Positions 8,736-18,058 of a DNA stretch of 64,000 bases are shown here, in pieces (position 1 is the first letter of the stretch; every line of letters begins with the position of its first letter). The stretch is from contig NZ_JAHXBN010000014.1 in NCBI RefSeq assembly GCF_019924045.1, positions 62,001 through 126,000 of the forward strand, written 5' to 3'. The DNA comes from Dyadobacter fermentans. GTDB lineage: Bacteria > Bacteroidota > Bacteroidia > Cytophagales > Spirosomataceae. The notes under the pieces are model-generated. The model searched no databases, had not been told where the DNA came from, and worked only from the letters and a program-made list of their open reading frames with translations. A program made the position numbers and the translations under genes.

Positions 8736-11700
8736 ATGAAAAAAAAGCTATTTAACTACCAAATACTCCACCGACTGATGCGCTTTTCCTTCATGCAGCT
8801 CTGTATTGCAGTGAGTATTGCCACCGTTGCGATAGCGGGAAAAGTAGGTGCGCAGGACCTGCTGAACCGCCGTATCAGCCTTAGCGTGCAGAACCAGAGC
8901 GTGGTGCAGATCCTGTCGACCATCGAGAAACAGGCCCAGGTACGCTTTACCTACCGCCCCGAACTGATTACCGAAACCCGCAGGTACTCCTTCGAGGTGA
9001 CGGAGGAAAAACTGGCCAAGGTTTTGGACGAAATCCTCGATCCGATGCGCCTGAAATACAAGGTAATGGGCAAGCAGATCGTACTGACGCCCGTAAAAGG
9101 CAATGGCGATTCGTCGATGAATGAGGAAATGCTGCCGGAGCTCCGAGAGGCACCCCTGCGGACAGTCACCGGTAAAGTAACCTCCTCGAAAGACGGCGCC
9201 CCGCTTCCCGGGGTAAATATCCTCATCAAAGGCACGCAAACGGGCACTTCGACGGACGTTTCGGGTAACTTCTCCATTGACGTTGCCGGCCAGGGGGCCG
9301 TGCTGATCTTTTCCTACATTGGTTTCAACAGCCAGAGCGTGGAGGTGGGGAGTCAGTCGGTGCTGAATGTGAGCTTGCAGGAAAGTGTGGAAACGCTGAA
9401 AGAGGCCGTGGTGACGGCGATGGGCATTACCCGCGACAAACGTTCGCTCGGTTATTCGGTGGGAAATGTGCAGGCTGAGGCACTGACGCAAACGCCGCAG
9501 AATAATGTCCTGAATGCATTATCGGGCAAAGTAGCCGGTGTGCAGATTTCGCAGATGGACGGAACGGCCGGCTCTACGGTGAATGTGATCATCCGCGGCG
9601 CCAACTCGCTGAACAACGACAATCAGCCGCTGTTTGTCATCGATGGCGTGCCGGTGGCCAACAAGCTGGACAACAGCTTCGCCGGGGCCGACATGGGTAA
9701 TGCGATTTCAGACATTAACCCGAACGATATTGCCAATATTTCGGTGCTGAAAGGCCCCAGCGCGGCTGCGTTGTACGGCTCGCGGGCGGGTAACGGGGTA
9801 ATCCTGATCACGACCAAATCGGGCCGGGGCGGGAAAAAGGGCCTGGGCGTTTCGCTGAATACGGCGATGGTGCTGGAAGTGCCGCTGCGCTACGTGCCCG
9901 TACAGAACAAGTTCGGATCGGGTAAAAGCGGTGCGCATATTCTGGAAGAGCAGGAGAATGAGAGCTGGGGGCCGCGCCTGGATGTGGGAGAACAATGGGT
10001 ACAATGGAACAGCAACGGCCAGAAGGTGCCGCTGGTTTCGCATCCCAACCGTTTCAAGGATTTTTTCAGGACAGGGACTACCAATACCAATAACGTGTCG
10101 GTCAACGGCAATTATGACAAAGGCAACTTCCGCTTGTCGGTCGGTAATATGAAAAACAAGGGCATCGTGCCCAACACCGACCTTTCCAGGCTGACTTTGG
10201 CATTGAATACCACCTACAATATCACCGATAAGCTACGCGCCCAAGCCAATTTCAACGTTTCCGAATCGGGGTCCGACAACCGCCCGCTCATCGATGCCAG
10301 CCGCAATTCGCCGGTACGGAGCATTTATGAAATGGGGGCGCAGGTGAATATCCTCGATTTAAAGGATTACTGGATGCCGGGGCAGGAGGGAATGCAGCAG
10401 CGTGTGTATAAAACCAAGCAGAATAACCCGTATTTCATTGCCTACGAAAACCCGACGGGCTTCAAACGCAACCGCACCGTCAGCAAGCTGCAACTCGATT
10501 ATGACATTACGAGCGAATTCTCCCTCATGGGGCGCTTTTCGCGTGATGCTTACGAGGAGAAATTGGAGGCCAAAAAGGCTTACAGCAATTATGAGGCTGT
10601 AAAAGGCGGTTATGAGGTCGAAATGAACGACCGCAAAGAAACCAACTTCGATTTCATTGCGAGCTGGAAGAAAAATTTCAACGAAACGTGGAGCCTGAAT
10701 ATCCTCGCAGGCGCCAACCGGCTCGAACAGCGTTCGAATTTTATCAATAATGCTACTACGGAGCTCGTTTCGCCAGGGTTGTATACCATTGCCAACGGCG
10801 CGCCGGGAACCATTACCTACAACAGCCAATGGACGCACAAACTGCTCTACGGCGTGTATTCGTCTGCTTCTATTGGTTTTAAAAACTACGCATTCCTGGA
10901 TCTGACGGCCCGAAATGACTGGTCGAGTACGCTGCCGAAGGATAACCGGTCGTATTTCTATCCTTCCGCGTCATTGAGTGTGATCTTATCGGACGTTTTC
11001 ACATTGCCCTCCTGGATTTCACTCGCCAAGTTCCGCGCGGGATCAGCACAGGTGGGTAACGACGTAGCGCCTTACAGCCTCCGCCAGACGTACCTCGCCG
11101 ATACCGACTGGGGCCCGACCAAGCGCATGTACCAGAACGATATTTTGAAAAACAACAACCTGAAACCGGAAATATCGAGCGCCAACGAGATCGGCCTGGA
11201 TTTGAAATTCCTCAAAAACAGGCTGGGCGTCGAGGGTACGTACTATGTTCGGAATAACAAAAACCAGGTACTCACGATCGGTATCCCTATTGAATCGGGT
11301 TCGAGCAGCAAGCTGATCAACGCCGGGCTTGTACAGAGCCGCGGGTTTGAACTCGGCATTAATGCAACGCCGGTGGAAGGCCGCAACTTCAACTGGGACG
11401 TGAATGTGTCGTTCACGCGCAACCGCACGCGCATCAAGCGTCTGGCTGAGGGGATTACCTACTTTTCGTTCAACTCGTACAGCGGCGCGGAGGTGCGCAC
11501 GTACGTAGGCGGCGATGTGGGTGATATTTACCAGCAACCCATGCTGAAAGTGACTGACCGGAACTCGCCCTACTACGGTTACCCGATCCTGACCAGCGGC
11601 GGCTTGTATCAGACCGACACCGATATTAACCATATCCAGAAGATCGGCAACTACAACCACGATTTCCTTATGGGCGTGCAGCAGACCTTCCGCTACAAGA

Positions 11701-12362
11701 ATTTCAGCCTTTTCGCGAATATCGATTGGCGCCAGGGGGGCTCATTCTATTCCAATACCATGATGTTCCTCGGCAACAATGGCCAGCTCGAAGAGTCGCT
11801 TTCGGGAGTGCCTTACGACAGGAACACGCCGATAGACCAGCAGATCAAAGCCAATCCCGAGGCATTTCTGGGTAAATGGGTAGGAGGGCGCAATGCAGAA
11901 TACGGCGGTTTCGATGCGTGGACCGCTACCAAAAAGGATACCCGCGTGCAGGATGCCAGCTTTAACGTGGGCGTGCGAACTGCCAAAGACGCAGAGGGTA
12001 AGACCACGTACATTGAAAACCTCGGCGGCGCCAACACCGTTTGGCTCGACCCTTTCAACGCCTACCGCTATTCGACGCGCCCTTTCCCGAGCGAGAATAT
12101 GTACAGTGCCACCTACGTGAAGCTGCGCGAGGTGGCTGTTACCTACCACCTGCCCAAAGGCCTGAGCGACAAGCTGAAATTGCAGAATGCATCGATATCC
12201 ATTGTGGGTAATAACCTGTTCGAATGGACTGCCGCGGGCGTAAGCATCGATCCTGAGCGGGCATTCCGGCAGGATGGCTCGGCCTGGATGCAGGGGGTCG
12301 AATACTATAATGTAATGCCGTGGACAGGCTCGGTGGGTTTGAAGCTGAATGTAGATTTCTAA
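8736..12362 (+). CDS. SusC/RagA family TonB-linked outer-membrane protein with STN domain
   Basis: A 1208-residue TonB-dependent transporter. The ATG at 8736 (MKKKLFNYQ) was chosen over one at 8685 because it starts directly before the signal peptide. Domain order: signal peptide; STN signalling domain (about 45-115, RISLSVQNQSVVQILSTIE); carboxypeptidase-D-like domain (VTGKVTSSKDGAPLPGVNIL); plug with the SusC signature (ALYGSRAGNGVILITTKSG); 22-strand barrel ending in an aromatic tail (LKLNVDF). The STN domain links it to the FecR gene directly upstream, so it should sense as well as import its ligand. The SusD gene begins 12 bp downstream. A purple-acid-phosphatase-like gene follows, so a phosphorylated ligand is possible, but this is inference. 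Confidence 0.96.
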   Translation: MKKKLFNYQILHRLMRFSFMQLCIAVSIATVAIAGKVGAQDLLNRRISLSVQNQSVVQILSTIEKQAQVRFTYRPELITETRRYSFEVTEEKLAKVLDEILDPMRLKYKVMGKQIVLTPVKGNGDSSMNEEMLPELREAPLRTVTGKVTSSKDGAPLPGVNILIKGTQTGTSTDVSGNFSIDVAGQGAVLIFSYIGFNSQSVEVGSQSVLNVSLQESVETLKEAVVTAMGITRDKRSLGYSVGNVQAEALTQTPQNNVLNALSGKVAGVQISQMDGTAGSTVNVIIRGANSLNNDNQPLFVIDGVPVANKLDNSFAGADMGNAISDINPNDIANISVLKGPSAAALYGSRAGNGVILITTKSGRGGKKGLGVSLNTAMVLEVPLRYVPVQNKFGSGKSGAHILEEQENESWGPRLDVGEQWVQWNSNGQKVPLVSHPNRFKDFFRTGTTNTNNVSVNGNYDKGNFRLSVGNMKNKGIVPNTDLSRLTLALNTTYNITDKLRAQANFNVSESGSDNRPLIDASRNSPVRSIYEMGAQVNILDLKDYWMPGQEGMQQRVYKTKQNNPYFIAYENPTGFKRNRTVSKLQLDYDITSEFSLMGRFSRDAYEEKLEAKKAYSNYEAVKGGYEVEMNDRKETNFDFIASWKKNFNETWSLNILAGANRLEQRSNFINNATTELVSPGLYTIANGAPGTITYNSQWTHKLLYGVYSSASIGFKNYAFLDLTARNDWSSTLPKDNRSYFYPSASLSVILSDVFTLPSWISLAKFRAGSAQVGNDVAPYSLRQTYLADTDWGPTKRMYQNDILKNNNLKPEISSANEIGLDLKFLKNRLGVEGTYYVRNNKNQVLTIGIPIESGSSSKLINAGLVQSRGFELGINATPVEGRNFNWDVNVSFTRNRTRIKRLAEGITYFSFNSYSGAEVRTYVGGDVGDIYQQPMLKVTDRNSPYYGYPILTSGGLYQTDTDINHIQKIGNYNHDFLMGVQQTFRYKNFSLFANIDWRQGGSFYSNTMMFLGNNGQLEESLSGVPYDRNTPIDQQIKANPEAFLGKWVGGRNAEYGGFDAWTATKKDTRVQDASFNVGVRTAKDAEGKTTYIENLGGANTVWLDPFNAYRYSTRPFPSENMYSATYVKLREVAVTYHLPKGLSDKLKLQNASISIVGNNLFEWTAAGVSIDPERAFRQDGSAWMQGVEYYNVMPWTGSVGLKLNVDF

Positions 12363-12374
12363 ACGATTGTGATC

Positions 12375-14051
12375 ATGAAAATTTCGAAAGTGATATATAG
12401 CCTGGCGGCGGTAATGGGGCTTCTCCTGATGAGCTGCGAGGATTTGAGCGAGGTTAACCAAAACCCCAACAGCCCCGAGGAAGTGTCGGCGAACTACATC
12501 ATGAGCTATGTGCTGACGCATTCGGCCAAGGCCTATTATGCGCTCGGTGCGGAAGGTTCCGACCTTTCGGGCGCGATGCAGTACATTCAGATGGGTACGA
12601 ACGAGGGGGCTATGAAAGTCAACCAATATGGCTGGTCGGCGGCAAGCTGGTCGGAGTACTATAATATTTTGAAAAACAACGATTTGATGTACCAGGCCGC
12701 GGTGCGCGACAACAATCGTTTTTTCCAGGCGATAGCCCTAACCATGAAATCGTTCGTATTTGGTTTGATGACGGACCTTTTCGGTGACATTCCCTATTCG
12801 GAAGCGCTGCAAGCCGCCAGTGAGCAATACTATCCCAAATACGACAGCCAGCTCGACGTGTACAAAGGCATTCTTACCGATCTGAAAACTGCTTCTATTC
12901 TGCTGGGCAGCCTGGGCACCGCCGACGTGGTGAGTGCCGGATCGGACGTGCTGTATGGCGGAAAGGCGGCCAACTGGAAGAAGTTCGCCAATGCATTGCG
13001 GATGCGTTACGCATTACGGCTATCGGCCAAAAAAGCCGAAGCGGCCGCTGTCGGCATCGACATTACAGCGGAATTTAAAGACGCGGCGGGTGCCACATTT
13101 GCGGCCAATGCCGACGATGCTTCGATGGCTTTCATCGGTACCACCAGAGACAACTCGGCAGCAGGCGGTTTGCTGAATGCGAGCAACCCTTTGTATTATA
13201 TCAAACCATCCAAACCATTTGTAGACAAGCTCACAGCTCTCGGCGACCCTCGCCGCGACCGCTGGTTCCAGCCCGTACTGAACAAATGGGACGCCAAAAC
13301 CACTACCGTGACCGAAAAAAGCGTAACCAATGCATTTGGTGAAACATTTACAGTGAAGTACATGCCGGCCAAAGCCGGGGCCAACGTGGATACCTCGCTT
13401 TACGTGGGCTTGCCGGTAGGCCTGGCGATCGTGGATGCGACGGGTTATAACAAGGGCGATGACGGTACCGCCTACAACCCCGAGCGCAGCCAGTACATTT
13501 CGTTCCTGCACAACCGCTACCGTACCAATACCGAGGCTTACGTGAAAATGAACCTCATTACCTACGCAGAGGTCGAATTTATGTTGGCCGAAGCGGCGCT
13601 GGATGGCAGCTGGGGCGTTTCGGGCACGGCGGAGGACCACTACAAAAGTGCGATTAAGGCATCGCTGGACAAATACAATGCACAGGTAGCGAGCGGTTTC
13701 AGTTTCGATCGATACTATGCGCAAAATGCCGTGAGCCTCGCGTCGGCCTCCAATAAACTGGAAAGGATCTCGGAACAGAAATGGATTGCGGGCTGGCTGA
13801 GCGTCGAGCCGTGGTTCAGTTGGCGGAGAACGGGCTTCCCGGCGCTTAAAACGGGCCCGGCGGCACAGTTCGGTGCGGCTATTCCCGTGCGTTTCGTGTA
13901 TCCGATCGCCAATGCGGATGCCAAATACCTGGTGAATTACAATGCGGCGGTGGATAAGCTGGAACCGTCGGGTTTCGTACCGACTGGTCAGAGCAAAGAC
14001 CATCAATATTCAAAAATGTGGCTGCTGAAAGGTACTTCGGCACCCTGGTAA
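12375..14051 (+). CDS. SusD/RagB family nutrient-binding lipoprotein
   Basis: The ATG at 12375 gives 558 residues with a lipoprotein signal (LAAVMGLLLMSC, lipid on the cysteine followed by EDL). The start of the mature protein (SEVNQNPNSPEEV) and the helix-rich TPR-like body are typical of SusD-like lids that sit on the outer face of SusC and capture substrate. The C-terminal section with EQKWIAGWLSVEPWFSWRRT is the SusD signature region. It lies 12 bp after the SusC stop and is surely co-transcribed. The ligand is not predictable from sequence alone. Confidence 0.94.
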   Translation: MKISKVIYSLAAVMGLLLMSCEDLSEVNQNPNSPEEVSANYIMSYVLTHSAKAYYALGAEGSDLSGAMQYIQMGTNEGAMKVNQYGWSAASWSEYYNILKNNDLMYQAAVRDNNRFFQAIALTMKSFVFGLMTDLFGDIPYSEALQAASEQYYPKYDSQLDVYKGILTDLKTASILLGSLGTADVVSAGSDVLYGGKAANWKKFANALRMRYALRLSAKKAEAAAVGIDITAEFKDAAGATFAANADDASMAFIGTTRDNSAAGGLLNASNPLYYIKPSKPFVDKLTALGDPRRDRWFQPVLNKWDAKTTTVTEKSVTNAFGETFTVKYMPAKAGANVDTSLYVGLPVGLAIVDATGYNKGDDGTAYNPERSQYISFLHNRYRTNTEAYVKMNLITYAEVEFMLAEAALDGSWGVSGTAEDHYKSAIKASLDKYNAQVASGFSFDRYYAQNAVSLASASNKLERISEQKWIAGWLSVEPWFSWRRTGFPALKTGPAAQFGAAIPVRFVYPIANADAKYLVNYNAAVDKLEPSGFVPTGQSKDHQYSKMWLLKGTSAPW

Positions 14052-14076
14052 TCGTTCGGCTCCGGCCGGTTTTAGT

Positions 14077-15384
14077 ATGTATTTAAAAAACAGCATTTCA
14101 AAAATCATTGCAACGGGCAGTTTGGCCCTGTGGACGCTAGCAGTGGCCGCGCAAAATGGAGAAACCTATCTGCCCACGGCGACACCCGATCGCATTGTGC
14201 TCAATGTGACGGCCGACCCGTCGACTTCGATGGCAGTCAACTGGCGAACTTCCGAGGCTATTACGGAAGGCTTCGCCGAGATCGCCGTGGCGGAGGCCGA
14301 CCCCCGGTTTGTGTCGAAGGCTAAAAAACTCAAAGCCAATACCCAAAAACTCGTTTGGGAGGATACGCCCACGGCCCACTACCATTCCATTATTTTCGAA
14401 AACCTGCAACCCGGTACCAAATATGCGTACCGGGTCGGCGGGGAACAAGGGTGGAGTGAATGGATCCATTTCACCACCGCGGGTACCCGCGACCAGAAGC
14501 TGTCTTTTATCTATTATGGTGATGTTCAGGTGAATATTTCTTCGCTATGGTCGCGTGTGGCGCGTGAGGCCTACGCGAAAGCGCCCGACGCGCGCCTGGC
14601 CATCTACGCGGGCGACCTGATCAACAAAGCCAACCGCGACGTGGAATGGGGCGACTGGTTCCGCGGCGGGGGCTTCATCCATTCCATGATCCCGGCGTTC
14701 CCGACGCCCGGCAACCACGACCATTTCGATACGCCCGAAGGTGTTAACACGACTTCCGTATTCTGGCGGCCGCAGTTTACCCTGCCCGAAAACGGTCCGA
14801 AAGGATTGGAGGAGACCTGCTACTATGCAGATGTTCAGGGGGTAAGGTTCATTTCATTAAACTCGGATCAGGTAGATGTTTCCGAGAAATGGACGAAGGT
14901 GCAGGAGGAGTGGCTGGAAGGCATTCTCCAAAACAACCCGCACAAATGGACGGTGATTACTTTCCACCACCCGATTTTTTCGCCCAAAACCACCCGCGAT
15001 AACAAACGTATGCGGGAGACTTTCAAGCCGTTGTTCGACAAATACAAAGTCGACCTCGTACTGCAAGGCCACGATCACACCTACGCACGCGGCATGGCCA
15101 ACATCCCGATGGACGGCAAAGGGGTACGGTCAGGAACGATGTACGTGGTATCCGTCAGCGGGCCGAAAATGACAGATTCCAATGTGGACCGTGCTGCCTG
15201 GATGGACCGCTCGGCCATTTATACCCAACTTTTCCATGTGGTGAATGTTGAAGGCAATAAGCTGTCATTCGATACCTATACGGCCACCGGAGAGCTGTAC
15301 GACGCATTTGATTTGATTAAACAAAAGGGAAAGATTAACCGCATCGTAGAACGCGTTCCGGCGAACGTATCCGAACGACACTGA
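14077..15384 (+). CDS. Purple acid phosphatase-like metallophosphoesterase
   Basis: A 435-residue exported protein with a Sec signal (GSLALWTLAVAA), an N-terminal fibronectin-like domain of the purple acid phosphatase type (about 30-130, TADPSTSMAVNWRTSEAITE), and a calcineurin-like catalytic domain. Metal motifs in order: YYGDVQVN (~147), YAGDLINKAN (~176), PTPGNHDHFD (~210), TFHHPIFSP (~295) and LQGHDHTYARG (~330). They predict a two-metal phosphomonoesterase or phosphodiesterase outside the cytoplasm. It follows the SusD gene by 25 bp and is likely in that operon, so the imported ligand may be dephosphorylated outside the cell. Its TGA stop is also the first TGA of the decamer array that fills the next gap. 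Confidence 0.9.
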   Translation: MYLKNSISKIIATGSLALWTLAVAAQNGETYLPTATPDRIVLNVTADPSTSMAVNWRTSEAITEGFAEIAVAEADPRFVSKAKKLKANTQKLVWEDTPTAHYHSIIFENLQPGTKYAYRVGGEQGWSEWIHFTTAGTRDQKLSFIYYGDVQVNISSLWSRVAREAYAKAPDARLAIYAGDLINKANRDVEWGDWFRGGGFIHSMIPAFPTPGNHDHFDTPEGVNTTSVFWRPQFTLPENGPKGLEETCYYADVQGVRFISLNSDQVDVSEKWTKVQEEWLEGILQNNPHKWTVITFHHPIFSPKTTRDNKRMRETFKPLFDKYKVDLVLQGHDHTYARGMANIPMDGKGVRSGTMYVVSVSGPKMTDSNVDRAAWMDRSAIYTQLFHVVNVEGNKLSFDTYTATGELYDAFDLIKQKGKINRIVERVPANVSERH

Positions 15385-15580
15385 CATACCCGACCACGCT
15401 TGACCATCCCTGACAATACCTGACCACGCTTGACAATACCTGACTACCCCTGACAATACCTGACCACGCTTGACAATACCTGACTACCCCTGACCATCCC
15501 TGACCACACTTGACAATACCTGACCACGCTTGACCACACCTGACCACCCCTGACAATACCTGACCACTTCTGACCATACC
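15382..15580 (+). repeat. TGAC decamer array, 20 units, filling the intergenic gap
   Basis: From 15391 to 15580 there are 19 uninterrupted 10-bp units, preceded by one 9-bp unit that includes the stop codon of the phosphatase gene. All except the first full unit begin TGAC; variants include TGACCACGCT, TGACAATACC, TGACTACCCC and TGACCATCCC (consensus TGACHAYNNY). The next gene's ATG is at 15582, so the array is the whole 5' untranslated region. The plus strand has stops in all frames; the minus strand is open. Confidence 0.95.
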
Positions 15581-15581
15581 T

Positions 15582-16499
15582 ATGAAACGCATCGCCCTTT
15601 TTGTTTCTTCCGTTCTGCTGGGGACGTCATTGCTAATGGCGTTACGCGTGCCGGTTTCCGACGAATTCCCCTCTGAAATAGTCAAATTCAAGGCATATTC
15701 TGGTAATCCGCTCTTCCAGGGGACCGGCGACCCGCAAACCTGGGACGAGAAAATCCGCGAACGCGGCTACATCTTGCGCGAGGGGAACAAGTACTACATG
15801 TGGTACACCGGCTACACGAAAGCGACCGGTAATGATATGAAATACCTCGGCCTGGCTACTTCCGATGATGGGTTGAAATGGACGCGTCACCCGAAAAACC
15901 CGATTCATACTTCGCTGTGGGTGGAGGATATGTGCGTGGTAAAGGAAGGCGGTACCTATTATATGTTCGCTGAAAGCAAAGACGATATCGCCCATTTGCT
16001 CACCTCCACCGACCGCATCCGATGGAAGGATCAGGGCGCTATCGACATCCGCCTCAAAAACGGTTCGCCCATCAGCAAAGGACCTTATGGGACACCGACA
16101 GTCTGGAAGGAAAAGGGCACCTGGTACCTCTTTTATGAACGCAACGACGCCGCGGTGTGGCTTGCCACGAGCAAAGACCTTAAAACGTGGACGAACGTAC
16201 AGGACGAACCGGTGCTGAATGCAGGCCCCGAAAAGTATGACGCGTTTGCCGTCGCATTCAACAAGATTATCCAATATAAAGGCCTTTACTATGCCTATTA
16301 CCATGCGTCGGCATTCAAGGACTGGCGTGAGTGGACAATGAATGTGGCCGTTTCGAAAGACCTCGTCCATTGGAGCAAATACGAAGGAAACCCCATCGCC
16401 GGTAACGATTCTTCCAGCGGATTCCCGGTTTTCGACGGCAAGCAATGGCGGTTTTACACCATGCACCCCGATGTACGGGTTTACTTCCCCGAAAAATAG
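15582..16499 (+). CDS. Secreted five-bladed beta-propeller glycosidase-like protein
   Basis: A 305-residue protein with a Sec signal (MKRIALFVSSVLLGTSLLMA). Repeated blades with the pattern 'Y-x-M-W-Y-T-G' and 'S-x-D-G-L-K-W' (KYYMWYTGYTKATG, SDDGLKWTRHPKNPI, STDRIRWKDQG, SKDLKTWTNVQ, SKDLVHWSKYEGNPI) are those of the GH43/GH32/GH117-type five-bladed propellers. Candidate acidic catalytic residues are present (for example DMCVVKEGGTYYMFAESKDD), but the exact family cannot be fixed by eye. It starts 2 bp after the decamer array and shows no ribosome-binding site. A terminator hairpin follows the gene, so it may be its own unit or the end of the upstream operon. Confidence 0.78.
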   Translation: MKRIALFVSSVLLGTSLLMALRVPVSDEFPSEIVKFKAYSGNPLFQGTGDPQTWDEKIRERGYILREGNKYYMWYTGYTKATGNDMKYLGLATSDDGLKWTRHPKNPIHTSLWVEDMCVVKEGGTYYMFAESKDDIAHLLTSTDRIRWKDQGAIDIRLKNGSPISKGPYGTPTVWKEKGTWYLFYERNDAAVWLATSKDLKTWTNVQDEPVLNAGPEKYDAFAVAFNKIIQYKGLYYAYYHASAFKDWREWTMNVAVSKDLVHWSKYEGNPIAGNDSSSGFPVFDGKQWRFYTMHPDVRVYFPEK

Positions 16500-16518
16500 A
16501 ATGCCTCTCTATGATTTT

Positions 16519-16564
16519 AAAGCATTGCGACTCGCGGTTGGGTACCCGGTTGCAATGCTTTTTT
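16519..16564 (+). terminator. Intrinsic terminator after the propeller gene
   Basis: The arms AAGCATTGC and GCAATGCTT are followed by TTTTG on the plus strand, 20 bp after the stop codon. The loop is about 23 nt, longer than usual. Confidence 0.65.
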
Positions 16565-16674
16565 GTCTTAAACTAAAAAAAAGCCTTCCAGCCGCCACGC
16601 TTGAAATGCGCCCGGGTGTCTCTGGTATTGGAATCGCAAAAACGCGGCGATCCGCTCATCAATCAGACACCATT

Positions 16675-17343
16675 ATGAAGAGATTTTTTTATTTCGGTTG
16701 CTTCATCCTGCTCGCGGCGGGGCAGTTCGGTTGTTCCAAAGACAATCCCACACCAACGCCTGAACCTGAGCCCGAACCCATCAAACTGGAACGTGAGGCT
16801 GTGAAGTTTGCACTCCAGAGTCGGCCGCAATACCTCGCGGAGGCTTACCGGTTCATTGGCAAAGACTCCGTGGACCTGTTGAAATTGGATACCAACTATG
16901 CCAAATACCGGAACATCGTTTTTTTCTCATTCCATTTTGACGAAGGGTACATTAATTTTTGGAGCGGCAGCCAATTCCCGAATACCGAAATCCCGGGCGA
17001 TGTGAAGACTTTCAACCTCGGGATAAGAGTCGACCGACCCACAGGCCTGCGTTGCTATTGGGAAGAAGAGAAGGGCACCCTAAGAATAGAAAGTGACAGG
17101 ATGACGGACTATTTCCCTATGGTTATTCTGGGTAAAAAGGCGTACCTCGAAACATCGTCGTTTATGAATCATCGTACCATTGAGATGGTCAAAGCGGCCC
17201 AGGTCAAATCGCAGGCGATTTTTATTTACGAAGACGACGACCCGAAACTGGGGAAAGTGAAATACAAGATCACGCTCAAACCGATGTACGAATATTACCG
17301 CGAGCCTAACCAGCAATGGGATGCCAACTTCGCCGTATTCTGA
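16675..17343 (+). CDS. Lipoprotein of unknown function, paralog 1
   Basis: The ATG at 16675 gives 222 residues with a lipoprotein signal ending AAGQFGC, then a Pro/Glu linker (PTPEPEPEP). I do not recognise a known family. It is clearly paralogous to the next gene: both share FRFxGKDSVD-like, EFPNTEIPG, WDEEKGTL-like and YFPMxIxGKKxYL segments and end with YEDDDPKLGKV and KPMYxYYREP. The shared pattern suggests a compact beta-rich domain on the cell surface or in the periplasm. The two genes are 13 bp apart and co-directional with the PepSY-like lipoprotein and the ECF sigma gene downstream. The function is unknown. Confidence 0.82.
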   Translation: MKRFFYFGCFILLAAGQFGCSKDNPTPTPEPEPEPIKLEREAVKFALQSRPQYLAEAYRFIGKDSVDLLKLDTNYAKYRNIVFFSFHFDEGYINFWSGSQFPNTEIPGDVKTFNLGIRVDRPTGLRCYWEEEKGTLRIESDRMTDYFPMVILGKKAYLETSSFMNHRTIEMVKAAQVKSQAIFIYEDDDPKLGKVKYKITLKPMYEYYREPNQQWDANFAVF

Positions 17344-17356
17344 AATGGGACCTGTT

Positions 17357-18034
17357 ATGAAAAAGCTGCTGTTATTTGCATTTTTGTGTATTGTCGGCGC
17401 AGGTATGTCCGCATGCGGGAAAAAAGATAACGACCAGCCGGACCCTAGGCCGGAACCTGTCCGCCTGGATCGCGATACGGTTTCCTCATGGCTCGCTCGC
17501 AATTCGTTTTTCATTACCGATGCCTGGCGGTTTGCCGGAAAAGATTCAGTGGATATGTATAAGGTGGATACATTGCTGCCGCTCTATGCGAAGGCCGCGA
17601 TCCTGAACTTTTACATTGAAAAAGGTGCGGGATCTATTATGTTCCACGGTGGCGCGAGGGAGTTTCCCAATACGGAGATTCCCGGTAATGCTCGGACGTT
17701 TGATCTGAATATCCGAATTTTCCTCCCCACGGAAATGAATCTGGTATGGGATGAGGAAAAGGGCACGCTGGGTGTCGAGACGGCGAGAACAACGAGCTAT
17801 TTCCCGATGATTATCCCGGGTAAAAAAGGTTACCTGGATCCCGCGAGCTTTAATGTGAAAATGTCGGCGGAGCAAGCGAAGGCAGCGGTCGTTAAGCCGA
17901 GTATGAAGTTTATTTATGAAGACGACGATCCCAAGCTGGGGAAAGTTACCTATAAAATTACAATGAAACCCATGTATCAGTACTATCGTGAACCGGGCCA
18001 ACAGGCGAGTGCGAAGTATTTTGTATACCCTTGA
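17357..18034 (+). CDS. Lipoprotein of unknown function, paralog 2
   Basis: The ATG at 17357 (MKKLLLFAFLCIVGAGMSAC) gives a 225-residue lipoprotein with lipobox cysteine in MSACGKK and a charged linker (DQPDPRPEPVRLDRD). It repeats the architecture of the preceding gene with roughly half of positions alike, strongest in the C-terminal third (YEDDDPKLGKV, KPMYQYYREPGQQ). This points to a tandem duplication followed by divergence. No catalytic motif is evident. Confidence 0.82.
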   Translation: MKKLLLFAFLCIVGAGMSACGKKDNDQPDPRPEPVRLDRDTVSSWLARNSFFITDAWRFAGKDSVDMYKVDTLLPLYAKAAILNFYIEKGAGSIMFHGGAREFPNTEIPGNARTFDLNIRIFLPTEMNLVWDEEKGTLGVETARTTSYFPMIIPGKKGYLDPASFNVKMSAEQAKAAVVKPSMKFIYEDDDPKLGKVTYKITMKPMYQYYREPGQQASAKYFVYP

Positions 18035-18058
18035 ATTGATTGATAGTTAGTGAATTGA

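Noticed and set aside
15382..15580. TGAC arrays considered as CRISPR
   Set aside because: There are no constant repeats of 25-40 bp separated by unique spacers and no cas genes; the units are contiguous 7-11 bp words.
15335..15691. 118-codon minus-strand frame made of repeated SGQ/VVR/GW-like words
   Set aside because: It exists only because the TGAC array has no stops on that strand; it extends into the antisense of the neighbouring genes and has no start signal or domain.
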